A stretch of 48,815 bases of DNA, from assembly GCA_012518395.1 (NCBI GenBank), contig JAAYSJ010000022.1, positions 1-48,815 on the forward strand. Direction: 5' to 3'. Both the position numbers and the translations under genes were made by a program. This document shows, piece after piece, positions 1-10,324 of this stretch. The notes beneath the pieces are model-generated. The model was not told the DNA's origin. It made no database searches and saw only the letters and a program-made list of their open reading frames with translations. The stretch's first letter is position 1. Every line of letters starts with the position of its first letter. The DNA is from Clostridiales bacterium. Its GTDB lineage: Bacteria; Bacillota; Clostridia; Caldicoprobacterales; UBA3941.

Positions 1-19
1 AATAAAGGGCTAAAAGAAG

Positions 20-87
20 AATGATTAAGGGGACGGAATGATTAAGGGGACGGGTACGTTGATCATTTGATCAATGTACCCGTCCCC
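20..87. repeat. Tandem 17-bp repeat (aatgattaaggggacgg x2, 20-36 and 37-53) running into a near-perfect palindrome (46-65 / 68-87)
   Basis: Left arm ggggacgggtacgttgatca and right arm tgatcaatgtacccgtcccc are reverse complements except one G-T position; the 17-mer is repeated exactly. Confidence 0.85.
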
Positions 88-105
88 ATTGTTCACACCC
101 ATTGT

Positions 106-1239
106 TCAAAGTCTTAGCATTTCATAAGTTAAATCTCTGATAGATGTGGGGACAACACCGCGTGTTACCTCGCACTCAAGGACATGTTGCGCATAGAAGA
201 TTGAAAGGGAATTTTCTACATCTATCAAGGCATATGCACCAGCTGCGCCGCCCCAACCAAACTCGCCCAAGGGGCTTCTGGCCCCTGAAATTTCCTTATC
301 AATCAGCGTTCTAACACCCAGGCCATAGCCATAGCCTATCTGTTCATGTAGGGCAAAGTCGTCTCTGGAGACTCCTTTTAGCTGATCAGTGCGCATTTCA
401 TTGATGGATTCCATTGACAAGATCCTATTTCCTATATGGCCAACCCCCCTATTTGCTAAGGCGTCCAAGAATAGAATATAGTCATCAACAGTGGAAATAA
501 GTCCGGCGCCACCGCTTTCATAATTGTCTGAGAGAACATATACATTAGCGCGTTTCGTGGGGACAATAGCCAAGGTATCCACATTACAAATAAACTGGTC
601 AGACATATTTGCTTTGAGTTCCGGAGTCAATTTAAAGCCGGTATTTGTCATGCCCAGAGGCTGGAATATATGCTCGTCCAAATACTCGCCAAAGTTCTGG
701 CCGGAAACTACTTCTATTATGGCACCCAATACATCATGGCTAAGGCTATATTCGTAATGAGTCCCTGGTTCAAAATCCAAAGGCTCGTAGGAAAGGGCTT
801 CTATAATTTGTCTGGTAGATGCCTTGCCCCGAGTACTCTTAACCACATTTTTGATAGAAGGGGGAGCAAGGTTATAATTAAGGCCGCTCTGCATAGTCAA
901 TAAGTGTCTTATAGTCATGGTATTTTTTGCAGGCCGTATAGCCGAACCCTGCCGTACATTCATCTTTTCATATTCAGGAAGATATTTATGTACAGGATCA
1001 TCCAAGGCAATACTTCCTTTATCTACAAGCTGCATAAGGGCTGTACAGGTTATGATCTTTGTGGCGGAATAAAGCCAATAGGTGGTATCTTTTGTCAGGG
1101 GTCTGGTTTCGTTATTATCTGCATAACCGGTAATATGGCGGAAGACTTCCTTATGGTCTTTGTATACTACGCAATCACACCCGGGTATGCCCTTATCCCT
1201 TAGGGAATCAAGAAACTCTGTAAGCTTTGAACTGTCCAC
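106..1239 (-). CDS. Serine hydrolase, beta-lactamase/penicillin-binding class C family
   Basis: SATK (SxxK) motif, YSLS (YxN-like) motif, beta-lactamase-family fold pattern (LLTMQSGL, FQPLGMTNTGF). Confidence 0.85.
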   Translation of the reverse strand: MDSSKLTEFLDSLRDKGIPGCDCVVYKDHKEVFRHITGYADNNETRPLTKDTTYWLYSATKIITCTALMQLVDKGSIALDDPVHKYLPEYEKMNVRQGSAIRPAKNTMTIRHLLTMQSGLNYNLAPPSIKNVVKSTRGKASTRQIIEALSYEPLDFEPGTHYEYSLSHDVLGAIIEVVSGQNFGEYLDEHIFQPLGMTNTGFKLTPELKANMSDQFICNVDTLAIVPTKRANVYVLSDNYESGGAGLISTVDDYILFLDALANRGVGHIGNRILSMESINEMRTDQLKGVSRDDFALHEQIGYGYGLGVRTLIDKEISGARSPLGEFGWGGAAGAYALIDVENSLSIFYAQHVLECEVTRGVVPTSIRDLTYEMLRL

Positions 1240-1308
1240 TGAATATCACCTTCCATTGTTAATATAAATATAGTTTATAACAATATTTATTAAATGGGAA
1301 TAGGGGAA

Positions 1309-1342
1309 AATGATTAAGGGACCCGTCCCCACTGACGTCCCC
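1309..1342. repeat. Second, centre-deleted copy of the 20-87 element
   Basis: aatgattaaggg joined directly to acccgtccccactg, matching the left flank and right arm of the first copy. Confidence 0.7.
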
Positions 1343-1416
1343 ACTGCCCAATTAGCGGCTTTTGTGGTATATTCATATTGAACTAAAAATTTAAGGGATG
1401 GAGGCATAGAGAATAT

Positions 1417-1917
1417 ATGATTAAAGAATATAAGGATTATAGACCTTCAGTACATGAGGATAGCTATATTACAGAAAATGTTTCTATAATTGGTAAAGTA
1501 ACACTAAAAAGGAACGCAAATATATGGTATGGGGCCGTACTCCGGGGGGATTGTAACTATATCACCATCGGTGAGGATACAAATATACAGGACAATTGTG
1601 TTGTCCATGTGACGGATGATTATCCCGCAATTATCGGGAACTCAGTCACTGTAGGCCATAGTGCCATAATCCATGCCTGCACCATAGGTGATAATGTGTT
1701 GGTAGGTATGGGGGCAATAGTGCTGGATGGGGCAGAGATAGGGGACAATGTAATAATTGCCGCAGGAGCGTTGGTGCCTCCGGGCAAGAAAATACCCTCA
1801 AACACCCTGGTAATGGGTTCACCGGCAAAGTTTGCGCGGGAACTGACCCCGGAAGACATAACTGCCATAAAAGATTCTGCTGATTATTATATCAGACTGG
1901 CAAAGGATAGCGTGTAA
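1417..1917 (+). CDS. Gamma-carbonic anhydrase-like left-handed beta-helix protein
   Basis: Hexapeptide repeats (IGEDTNIQDNCVVHV, VGHSAIIHACTIGDNVLVGMGA) with spaced His residues typical of the YrdA/gamma-CA family. Confidence 0.85.
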   Translation: MIKEYKDYRPSVHEDSYITENVSIIGKVTLKRNANIWYGAVLRGDCNYITIGEDTNIQDNCVVHVTDDYPAIIGNSVTVGHSAIIHACTIGDNVLVGMGAIVLDGAEIGDNVIIAAGALVPPGKKIPSNTLVMGSPAKFARELTPEDITAIKDSADYYIRLAKDSV

Positions 1918-1945
1918 AAGAGCAACCGTTTAAGGTTGCTCTTTT
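1916..1945 (+). terminator. Intrinsic terminator, possibly bidirectional
   Basis: aaaagagcaacc...ggttgctctttt 12-bp stem overlapping the preceding stop codon, flanked by A/T tracts. Confidence 0.85.
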
Positions 1946-1987
1946 AGGTGGTTGTGCTTTATTGGAAACTTATATTGTCTTTGGCTA

Positions 1988-3400
1988 TTAGTAGAAAATT
2001 CTTCTGGCTGTTATTAGGCGTTTGCCATAGGAATCCAAGTTGCTGATCTTTACCCCGTCTTTCCTATTGGAAGCATGGATGAACTGACCGCCGCCGATAT
2101 AAAGCCCTACATGTCCGGAAAAGCAAAGTATATCTCCGGCTTTCAGTTCACTGCGGGATACAGCCTTACCGACAGAACGCTGTGAAGCAGAACTATGGGG
2201 GAGGCTTACTCCGAAATGACCGTATACATACTTGGTAAAGCCGGAGCAATCAAAGGTATTAGGGCCCGAGGTCCCAAAAACATATCTATAACCATTGAAC
2301 CTCTTGGCATATGCCACTACATCACTGCCCGAACCGCTTGCCCTACTAGTCGAAGTGTTTGAGGATCCGCCGGAAGAACCAGAGCTTTTTGGTTTGGTAG
2401 ATGTCTTAGGCTTGGGAGCCGGCTTTGGTCTGGGAGGGGCCTTGGTTCCATTGGCCACTATATGCTTTACAGGCTCCTTGGAAACCTTTTCCTCTGTTAT
2501 TTCCCGGGAAACCTCTTGTCCATCTTCCTTGGTTACTAATGCAGTAATATCTTTTCGGCCTTTTTCACCTTGTTGTACTACCTTTGTATTTCCCCTTAAG
2601 AGGCTGCTATCTTGTCTGGTTTCGGATTCAAAGGGAATTTCTTCGGAATAATGGATTTTTTCTGTAGTGATAACGGAAAGGAGCCTTTCCTGCCGACCAA
2701 TCTTAATAACCTGACCGGGATGGATTATATCGCTGGTCAGATCCGGGTTGGAGAGCATAAGATCGGATTCTTCCAAACCGTTTTCATGGGCGATTACCCA
2801 TAGGTTGTCCCCCTCTTGGACTTCATAATCCTTAAGCTCTTCTCTGCCATGTAAAATTATCCTCAGGGCTTCCTCGGGGCTGACGATATCCTTTACGGAA
2901 ACTATATCTTCTGTAAAATCAATATCCTGCTTAAAGGTGATAGCTTCAAGTTGTCCGCCTTCTTCATTTGGATCGGGGATATATGGAGCCTTGATATCAT
3001 CAATTAATTTTTGCCCGTCTTCCATGGTCTTCACATTAAGTATCTTGGTACCGTCGATATTTACGGAGTAGGCATGCACCCTGATGTCAATGGCATTCCC
3101 AATAGCTTTGGCCAACGTTTTTTCATCAGTTAGTTCTGTGGAGCCGGGTTTAGCCTCCTTAAAGTGTATTCTGGAATCTATGAATACCTCTTCATCAAAG
3201 CCTGCCTTTTGCGCCTTTTCTACACTGTCGTAGATCTGCAACGCCCTTGCAGGAAATTTGATGACTCCCACCTGCAGGTCGTTGATGTGCATTGTGTACA
3301 GTGAGGAAGAACTCCCCTCATAAGCCATAGCCGGGACTGTCATGGAGACCAGTAGTAAAAACAATAAAGCTGCACACAATAGACTCTTAAATTTTCTCAT
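1988..3400 (-). CDS. Secreted cell-wall hydrolase: LysM + G5 + NlpC/P60
   Basis: Signal peptide after MRKFKSLLCAALLFLLLVSM; LysM (YEVQEGDNLWVIAHENGL), G5-like segment, NlpC/P60 DCSGF catalytic Cys. Start placed at 3400 by the ggaggtta RBS. Confidence 0.88.
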   Translation of the reverse strand: MRKFKSLLCAALLFLLLVSMTVPAMAYEGSSSSLYTMHINDLQVGVIKFPARALQIYDSVEKAQKAGFDEEVFIDSRIHFKEAKPGSTELTDEKTLAKAIGNAIDIRVHAYSVNIDGTKILNVKTMEDGQKLIDDIKAPYIPDPNEEGGQLEAITFKQDIDFTEDIVSVKDIVSPEEALRIILHGREELKDYEVQEGDNLWVIAHENGLEESDLMLSNPDLTSDIIHPGQVIKIGRQERLLSVITTEKIHYSEEIPFESETRQDSSLLRGNTKVVQQGEKGRKDITALVTKEDGQEVSREITEEKVSKEPVKHIVANGTKAPPRPKPAPKPKTSTKPKSSGSSGGSSNTSTSRASGSGSDVVAYAKRFNGYRYVFGTSGPNTFDCSGFTKYVYGHFGVSLPHSSASQRSVGKAVSRSELKAGDILCFSGHVGLYIGGGQFIHASNRKDGVKISNLDSYGKRLITARRIFY

Positions 3401-3767
3401 GCTAACCTCCGTTGAAGCAGTCTTTCTGTTACAGTTCTGTTTCAAGTTCTTACAGAATTGTTACGTCAATGATATATATTCTACATAAATTATAGAACTC
3501 CTCCTTATTTTTTGCAATACCTAAAATAATTTTAAACTTAATTGTTTCTCTATAAAAGGATTTTATTCATGTCTAACCTGAACGTGGTTAACTCTGGCAA
3601 TATGAACATCCCAAATTTAAAGTGTCCATAAAGCCTGCTATATTCAACAAATTGGCTCTAAAAACATATTATAATTCTGTATAGCAGTGTTATTGCCTTT
3701 TGTATTTGGAGTTGATATAATGATACTTGTATGCGAAAATATTGTCGGTTTAGGGGGATGAAAAACG

Positions 3768-5957
3768 ATGGTTTGGGTAATGATCTATCTTGTGGGCTTA
3801 GGTTCTATTTTTTCTTTGATCTTTGCCTACTACAATTTTCAAAAGGGTACTAAAATGGAACATGGCACACCTGTGATGCGGGATATCGCAGATGCCATAA
3901 GGGAAGGTGCAGATGCATTTCTAAAAAGGGAATTCTCCCTCAGTATTCCTATTATTATCGGAATTGCCATATTATTTACTATAATTTTTACGCCCTGGGC
4001 AGGGATCGCTTTTCTTATCGGCGCGGCCATGAGCGCATTTGCCGGCCTGGTGGGTATGAAGGCTGCAGTAATTTACAATGAGCGTGTAGCCAATGAAGCC
4101 CGCCTTGGTGTAGAAAGGGGAGACCCATCCACCTTGGGAAAGGCATTGAACATAGCTTTTCGGGGTGGTTCGGTAATGGGATTGTCCGTCGGCGGATTTG
4201 CCATGTTTGGGCTTCTGCTGATCTACTTAATAGTTGGTATGTTATTAGGGTATGCAAACCCTGAAAATATCGTGGAGATGACCAGCTGGGCGGGTCTTAA
4301 GTTTGTTCTCTTCCCCCAGGTGCTGGCAAGTTATTCTCTGGGTTGCTCCTCTATCGCAGTCTTTAACCGTCTTGGGGGCGGTATCTACACAAAGGGCGCA
4401 GATATGGGGGCGGATCTGGTAGGTAAGACTGAATTAGGACTTCCTGAAGACGACCCAAGAAACCCCGCTGTTATAGCCGACTGTGTTGGAGATAACGTAG
4501 GTGATGTAAACGGTAACGGTTCGGATCTTTTAGAGAGCACCATCGGTGCGGTAGTAGCATCGGCTGTTTTGCCGACTGCAATTCATACCACCGCTATTAA
4601 TGCTTCCATACCTATAAGCACGGAGCTTGTTGTTCGCATGATGCAGTACCCAATGTCCTTTTTAGGCGTGGGTCTTTTGGCCTGCATCTTGGGCGTTGCA
4701 TATGTATTGGTAAGGAAACCAAGTAATAAACTGAGCAGGGAACTTAATATTTCCCTATGGAGTTCTGCGGCGATCATTGCAGTTGTTACATTAGTACTCA
4801 GCTACTATTATTTTGGCGGTCAGGACTTTACAGGGGTGGAATTCAAGTTTGGTTGGATATCCCCTTGGTTAAGTGCCATGACGGGGGTAATTGCCGGTAT
4901 TGCTCTTGGTATGTTGGCGGAACGCTACACCAGCGAACAATATAAAGAGACACAGAACGTTGCAGATTTGGCTAAAGAAGGGCCAGCCCTGGTTATCATA
5001 GGCGGAACCAGTACCGGTTGGAGAAGCTGTTTACCAGCCTGTATCACCCTGGGCGGTGCCGTTATTCTTTCAAGTTATTTTTCAGGTCTATATGGCTCGG
5101 CTATCTCAGCCGTAGGCATGCTTTCCTTCGTTGTAGCTACAGTTACAGTAGATACCTACGGGCCAATATCCGATAACGCCGGTGGTATTGCGGAGATGTC
5201 CCAGTTGGATAAGAAGGTTCGAGATATTACAGACAGTTTGGATTCTCAGGGGAATACTACCGCCGCTATCGGTAAAGGCTTTGCTATCGGCTCCGGTGTT
5301 CTTGCAGCCCTTAGTATGATGATGTCCTTTGCTAACGTAGGGGAAGGCAGCGGTGAAATAAATATACTAAACTACTTGGCCTTAGGCGGAGCCTTTATGG
5401 GAGTAGGCCTTATGCATTGGCTCTCTGGGGTCATGCTAAACTCTGTATGTAAAAATGCCGGGGAGATGGTAGACGAGGTTCGCAGGCAGATGCGGGAAGA
5501 TCCTCGTATCCTGGCAGGCGAAGTGAAACCGGATTCCAATCGCTGTATCGATATTTGCACCCGAAGTGCTATTGCGGAGATGAAAAAGCCTGTTTTGGCT
5601 TCTCTTTTAGCTCCAATCATAGGTGGCTTTATTTTCGGACCATTGTTCGTAGGCGGTTTTCTATTAGGGACCATATTGGACGCCGTAGCCATGGCTACCG
5701 CAACAGCAAACAGCGGCGGTACATGGGATAATGCCAAGAAATATATCAAGTCCCTACAGGCTGAGCTGATAGAAGAGTTTGGTGAGGATGGCTATAACGA
5801 GATCCATAATGCCAGTATCATAGGGGACACGGTAGGTGACGGTTACAAAGACGTTGTAGGCCCAAACCAAGACATTATGATCAAAATGATGGCTACTATA
5901 TCTGTTATCATGCTACCGGTAATGAATGCTTTTAACCTAATTTCCTATTTGAAATAA
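3768..5957 (+). CDS. hppA: Membrane-bound proton/sodium-translocating pyrophosphatase, K+-dependent subtype by motif
   Basis: Substrate motifs (ADMGADLVGKTELGLPEDDPRNPAVIADCVGDNVGD), GNTTAAIGKG (Ala at the K+-dependence position). Confidence 0.95.
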   Translation: MVWVMIYLVGLGSIFSLIFAYYNFQKGTKMEHGTPVMRDIADAIREGADAFLKREFSLSIPIIIGIAILFTIIFTPWAGIAFLIGAAMSAFAGLVGMKAAVIYNERVANEARLGVERGDPSTLGKALNIAFRGGSVMGLSVGGFAMFGLLLIYLIVGMLLGYANPENIVEMTSWAGLKFVLFPQVLASYSLGCSSIAVFNRLGGGIYTKGADMGADLVGKTELGLPEDDPRNPAVIADCVGDNVGDVNGNGSDLLESTIGAVVASAVLPTAIHTTAINASIPISTELVVRMMQYPMSFLGVGLLACILGVAYVLVRKPSNKLSRELNISLWSSAAIIAVVTLVLSYYYFGGQDFTGVEFKFGWISPWLSAMTGVIAGIALGMLAERYTSEQYKETQNVADLAKEGPALVIIGGTSTGWRSCLPACITLGGAVILSSYFSGLYGSAISAVGMLSFVVATVTVDTYGPISDNAGGIAEMSQLDKKVRDITDSLDSQGNTTAAIGKGFAIGSGVLAALSMMMSFANVGEGSGEINILNYLALGGAFMGVGLMHWLSGVMLNSVCKNAGEMVDEVRRQMREDPRILAGEVKPDSNRCIDICTRSAIAEMKKPVLASLLAPIIGGFIFGPLFVGGFLLGTILDAVAMATATANSGGTWDNAKKYIKSLQAELIEEFGEDGYNEIHNASIIGDTVGDGYKDVVGPNQDIMIKMMATISVIMLPVMNAFNLISYLK

Positions 5958-6008
5958 GCAGGTGTTCATCTTAGAGAATGAGAATAGAATAAAAAACAAA
6001 AATAAATG

Positions 6009-6039
6009 AAAGCCGGGAATAGATTCTGTCCCCGGCTTT
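6009..6039 (+). terminator. Intrinsic terminator after hppA
   Basis: aaagccggg ... cccggctttt stem with T run. Confidence 0.8.
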
Positions 6040-6202
6040 TGATTAAACATTTTTGAAATATAAAAAGATGTAGTCTAAATATATATTTGATGGTAGAATA
6101 AAAATGGTACAAGTATTTACTTATGCATTAACCCTAATTTTGAAATCCTTGACAAGGAAGACTTTGACCATTATAATCAAGTTAACAACTGAATAGTAAC
6201 AT

Positions 6203-6288
6203 ATGCGCTAGGGGGGCTTAATCGCTGAGATGGTGGCTTTCACCGACCCTTGGAACCTGTTGGGTAATTCCAACGCAGGAAAGCGCGT
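6203..6288 (+). promoter_or_regulatory. TPP (THI-box) riboswitch aptamer
   Basis: ggggggcttaatcgCTGAGAtggtggctttcaccgACCCTTgGAACCTGttGGGTAATtCCAaCGcAGGAAAgcgc matches conserved TPP aptamer cores; lies upstream of thiT. Confidence 0.95.
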
Positions 6289-6309
6289 AATGTATAGGAC
6301 ACATTATGC

Positions 6310-6334
6310 GCAAGCTGTAGAAGGCTTGCTTTTC
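6310..6334 (+). terminator. Riboswitch expression-platform terminator
   Basis: gcaagc tgtagaag gcttgc followed by ttttctt; overlaps an alternative 11-bp hairpin at 6283-6311. Confidence 0.6.
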
Positions 6335-6386
6335 TTATTCCAAACCCCCTGAAGTAGCAGATTCTTAATTGAAAGGGGGTGTTTTT

Positions 6387-7034
6387 GTGCAGATAATGGA
6401 TTATTTGAAATCCGTAGTTGCCAAATTTGCAGAGTTGAAGCCTGTTACAATTATTATCCTGGCAGCGCTGGTTCTGACGTTTATTGTTTTTCTACTCCTG
6501 TCAAAAAGGGAGCCCAGAAAATACAATACGAAAATGATAGTGTACGCAGGGCTTTCTATCGCCATATCATTTGTGCTGTCCTATCTCAGGATTTATCGTT
6601 GGCCTCAGGGCGGGTCTATAACCCCCGCCAGTATGCTGCCCTTGTTTGTCTTTGCTTACTTTTTTGGAGCCAGGGCAGGGATAGTGGCAGGGGCGGCCTA
6701 TGGGTTACTCCACCTTGTTCAAGGGGCTTATATCGTACATTGGGCTCAGCTTTTACTTGATTATATTTTGGCATATGCAGCCTTAGGTGTTGCAGGGTAT
6801 TTTAAGGACAATATTTATAAGGGCATAGGAGTAGGCGGATTTCTAAGATTCTTCTTTTCCTTTCTCTCCGGTGTGATATTCTTTGGTGAATTTGCACCTG
6901 AGGGTATGAACGTAGTTGTGTATTCAATACTTGTAAACCTTCTCATCATAGGAACAGAAACTATAATATGCTTGTTGGTGGCTCTTATCCCTCAAGTAAA
7001 AACCATGCTCAAAACCCTAAAGAATCAGATATAG
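6387..7034 (+). CDS. thiT: Energy-coupled thiamine transporter ThiT
   Basis: Multi-TM protein with ThiT-like segments (SYLRIYRWPQGGSITPASMLPLFVFAYFFGARAGIVAGAAYGLLHLVQGAYIVHWAQLLLDY); TPP riboswitch upstream. Confidence 0.93.
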   Translation: MQIMDYLKSVVAKFAELKPVTIIILAALVLTFIVFLLLSKREPRKYNTKMIVYAGLSIAISFVLSYLRIYRWPQGGSITPASMLPLFVFAYFFGARAGIVAGAAYGLLHLVQGAYIVHWAQLLLDYILAYAALGVAGYFKDNIYKGIGVGGFLRFFFSFLSGVIFFGEFAPEGMNVVVYSILVNLLIIGTETIICLLVALIPQVKTMLKTLKNQI

Positions 7035-7045
7035 GGGACAATAAA

Positions 7046-7074
7046 ACAGGGTCCATAGTCGGACCCTGTCTTTT
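7046..7074 (+). terminator. Intrinsic terminator after thiT
   Basis: acagggtcc atagtc ggaccctgt ctttttaa. Confidence 0.85.
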
Positions 7075-7111
7075 TAAGGTTCCTTGCAAGCTCGGGATGA
7101 CCATTTTAGAC

Positions 7112-10100
7112 CTATCCTTCAATTGGCCTATCCTGGGCGGCCTTTCTTTTCTTTAGATATAGAACAGCCAGGCCAATAGCAAGAATTGCTGCCCCAGCCA
7201 AGGCTGCAAATATCCAAGCCGGTATACCCTTTTCAATTGCACAGAATACGACCCTATTGTCAGGGCTTTCAAACACCAAATATTTACCGTCTTTATGGCT
7301 ATTTATTTTTACCCATTTGCCATTGGTCAAAGCAAAGAGATCCGGATCCCTTTTTCCCTCGGGCATAAGATACCTGATAGTGTGTGTCATATTTCCGTCA
7401 TCCGGAATAATTACTTCTAATTGATCTATAGGCTTTTTTCTGCCTGAATAAGGTGCTCCTGGTACGCCAGAATTTAAGATTAGTGAAGCCTCCTGCACAA
7501 ATTCTCCCTCCACTAGAACTAAGGGGAGAGTATTGTTTCTTCTTTCTTCGCTCTCAAGGACAGTTAAATACGGGGTATAATTAGCTTGAATAACGGTATC
7601 GGCAGTAATGGTTTTCTCCTCAAATTGTTCCCACTCACCGTAAAACCCATCTTTTTCGGGCACCGGAGGCAAATCTATCTTAAAAGGTGATTCCCCATAG
7701 TTTACATCGTAGGTTCGGACGATTTCCCCGTCACTGACAAAACTGAGCTTCAACTGCTTAAATACAAGGGGGAGATCCGCTATGGAAATCAATTCGTTGT
7801 AGCTTAAAGGTTCGGCTTTATCCATATAGCTGATACCATCGATAGCCGATAGGTTATCACTGACAAAATAATTAGTTTTGATAGTACTGTCTTCCTCTAC
7901 ATCTCCTGCGATAGCCCCTATACAAGATTTGGCCTCTTCTACTTTAACCATAGTATAGCAATCAACTATTTCAGCGCCGTAACCGGAAATGCCGCCGATG
8001 TAATTGGCTCCTCTCAAGGTGCTTTTAGCATAACTGGAAACGACAGGCCCCTTAGATCTGCCGGCAATACCGCCAACATAATCACCATCGGTGCTTTCCA
8101 CAGAATCCGAGGCTATGCAATCTATGATGTATCCTAGATCCATAGCCCCCACAATACCGCCCGCATTATTCTTTTTCGCAATTATTTGGCCGCTGTTTTC
8201 ACATTTTTGAATGATGGCGTTGGTTTGGAATACGGCATTTAAAGAGGCATCCTTTAGTAATGCAAGATCGTCTTCCGGGTCAGATTCAAACTCGATGGCC
8301 ATGGCACCTGCTATGCCGCCTACGTTTAGAACCCCCTCTATCACACCAAAATTTTTGCAATTTAGCACCTTACCTTCTGTTTTGCGATCGATATCTTCAC
8401 GGGATATATCTTGATAGATCTTGTCAAGGCTCTTTTCGTCATTCATCAGCTCATCCATCATTTCAAAGGACATACCCATTACAAGAGAGAGCTGATCTCC
8501 CATGGATTGCATATCGTCTGACATGATTCTCCCCTGGAGAAACATGGTGTCCATGAACTCTGAAAGGGAAGCAGACATATCGGCCATACTGTCTAAAAGG
8601 CCTTCTCTGACCCTTTGATAGTCATCGCTTATGGATTCAAAATCCATTTCCGGCATACCGGTCATATAGTCTAAAATATCTTTTATCCCGCTAAAGACCT
8701 GGTTTAATTTCTCAAAAGCCCTTTCCAGAGTCTTTATTCCATCGACAATACCATCCAGAGCTTCTTTTAACTCGTCTCCTATTTCACCATCTATTGAGGA
8801 GATGAGCTCACCGATAATTTCAGTTAATTCTTCAAGATTGGACAGTTCCCGGGAAATAATATCGGTTGCAGATCTTAGGTTTTCCCATGCCAGCCCCAGC
8901 AGTTCGGCAACACCCTCGGTTTCATTGTCCAGAAGTATTTCTATCGCATCGTTTATATAAGAAGTACTTTGTTCAATTTTATTCCAGGCCTCATCCAATC
9001 CGGAAACAATATTACGTAATCTGGCCAGAAGTTCCTCTGCTTCAAGACTATCCTCCGGCAGCTTTTCCAGAGTTTTCTCAATTATTTTCAAAGATTCTTC
9101 AATGGAAGCTATAGATTTTGCTACATCCTCTGAAATCCCTTCAATTGTCTTTATAAGGGGTCTTATTCTGTCCAGGATCTCTACGCCTATGACGCTGGTT
9201 TTATTTATTAAGACCTCTGTCATATCCATAAGTTCCTTGGCATGGGCTTTTCCCGTATCTATATCCTGCCGGATCCCGGATAACTTTTGCTCCATCTCCA
9301 GAGAACCATGTTTCGCAGCTGATGACATTTTCTTGATAGTAGAATCCAGAGCATCCAATTCCTCATGTAGTGCATCCAGTTTCGATGGGGGGATCAAGAC
9401 GTTAATATAAGGTTCCATCTGACCTGCTATACCGCTAACCTCTTTGCGGCCTTGGACAGACCCGTAATTAGAACAATCTGATATAAATCCAGTTTGTCTG
9501 CCTGCAATACCTCCCACATTATAGCCTACTTGGGGGTAGCCAATAACACCTTCGTTTTTTGAATTCTTTATGATGCCTGTATTGACCCCGGCAATACCCC
9601 CTATGTCTGTTATATCGGGAGCCAGTCTTGAAATTTGGGTTATATCGATATTGTCCAGGGATAGATCCAGATCTCCATAATCAAAATCTTCCTCTTCTAT
9701 CGTTGTATTAACGCTTATCTTGTTGATGCTGCGAAGTATTGTTCCTGAATTGAATCCGGTTATACCACCAACTTTTCTTTTTCCGTAAATTATTCCTTTG
9801 GATGAGGAATCTATAATCATACCTGTATCCCCATTCCATCCTGCCAGACCTCCGATTATATCCTTACCGTTTATATATCCGGAGAAGCTGCAATCTTCTA
9901 TAGTTCCCCTGTTATAGCCTACGATACCGCCAACGGTGGATTTCTCTCCTAAGGGGGTAAGGATACCCTCAATATTCAGGTTTTTTATGACCCCGCCTTC
10001 CTGAAGATACCGGAAAAAACCCTGATTTGAGCCCTCTACGGTTATGGATAAGCCCTTGATTGTATGCCCCTTGCCATCAAAGGTGCCCAAAAAAATCGGT

Positions 10101-10324
10101 ATAGGGGTAAAATCCTTATCATTAAGATCTATATCTGAGGTTAGGATAACCTCCAGGCCTTGGGAAAAGCCATCAAAAGAACAATCCTTTGAAAGCTGAA
10201 TCAAATCTGAGGTATCTTCTATATATATGGTCCTGGTTATTTCCTCAGGAGAGGCTGTGATAGTACCTGTCGGGAATAATATTAAGATTATCAGGAATAC
10301 CAAGGCCAAATTAAGCTTCTTCAT
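7112..10324 (-). CDS. Large surface protein: signal peptide, GLUG-type repeats, internal coiled-coil block, C-terminal TM anchor
   Basis: Repeated VGGIxGxNxGxIxDC units, long heptad-rich helix, C-terminal IFAALAGAAILAIGLAVLYLKKRK. Start set at MKKLNLALV (10324) with ggaggg RBS. Confidence 0.8.
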   Translation of the reverse strand: MKKLNLALVFLIILILFPTGTITASPEEITRTIYIEDTSDLIQLSKDCSFDGFSQGLEVILTSDIDLNDKDFTPIPIFLGTFDGKGHTIKGLSITVEGSNQGFFRYLQEGGVIKNLNIEGILTPLGEKSTVGGIVGYNRGTIEDCSFSGYINGKDIIGGLAGWNGDTGMIIDSSSKGIIYGKRKVGGITGFNSGTILRSINKISVNTTIEEEDFDYGDLDLSLDNIDITQISRLAPDITDIGGIAGVNTGIIKNSKNEGVIGYPQVGYNVGGIAGRQTGFISDCSNYGSVQGRKEVSGIAGQMEPYINVLIPPSKLDALHEELDALDSTIKKMSSAAKHGSLEMEQKLSGIRQDIDTGKAHAKELMDMTEVLINKTSVIGVEILDRIRPLIKTIEGISEDVAKSIASIEESLKIIEKTLEKLPEDSLEAEELLARLRNIVSGLDEAWNKIEQSTSYINDAIEILLDNETEGVAELLGLAWENLRSATDIISRELSNLEELTEIIGELISSIDGEIGDELKEALDGIVDGIKTLERAFEKLNQVFSGIKDILDYMTGMPEMDFESISDDYQRVREGLLDSMADMSASLSEFMDTMFLQGRIMSDDMQSMGDQLSLVMGMSFEMMDELMNDEKSLDKIYQDISREDIDRKTEGKVLNCKNFGVIEGVLNVGGIAGAMAIEFESDPEDDLALLKDASLNAVFQTNAIIQKCENSGQIIAKKNNAGGIVGAMDLGYIIDCIASDSVESTDGDYVGGIAGRSKGPVVSSYAKSTLRGANYIGGISGYGAEIVDCYTMVKVEEAKSCIGAIAGDVEEDSTIKTNYFVSDNLSAIDGISYMDKAEPLSYNELISIADLPLVFKQLKLSFVSDGEIVRTYDVNYGESPFKIDLPPVPEKDGFYGEWEQFEEKTITADTVIQANYTPYLTVLESEERRNNTLPLVLVEGEFVQEASLILNSGVPGAPYSGRKKPIDQLEVIIPDDGNMTHTIRYLMPEGKRDPDLFALTNGKWVKINSHKDGKYLVFESPDNRVVFCAIEKGIPAWIFAALAGAAILAIGLAVLYLKKRKAAQDRPIEG

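Noticed and set aside
5372-5749. 125-aa minus-strand ORF
   Set aside because: Antisense to hppA; composition reflects the opposite strand's codons.
3768-5957. Pyrophosphatase as an unusual finding
   Set aside because: Standard K+-dependent membrane PPase motifs; ordinary for anaerobic Firmicutes.
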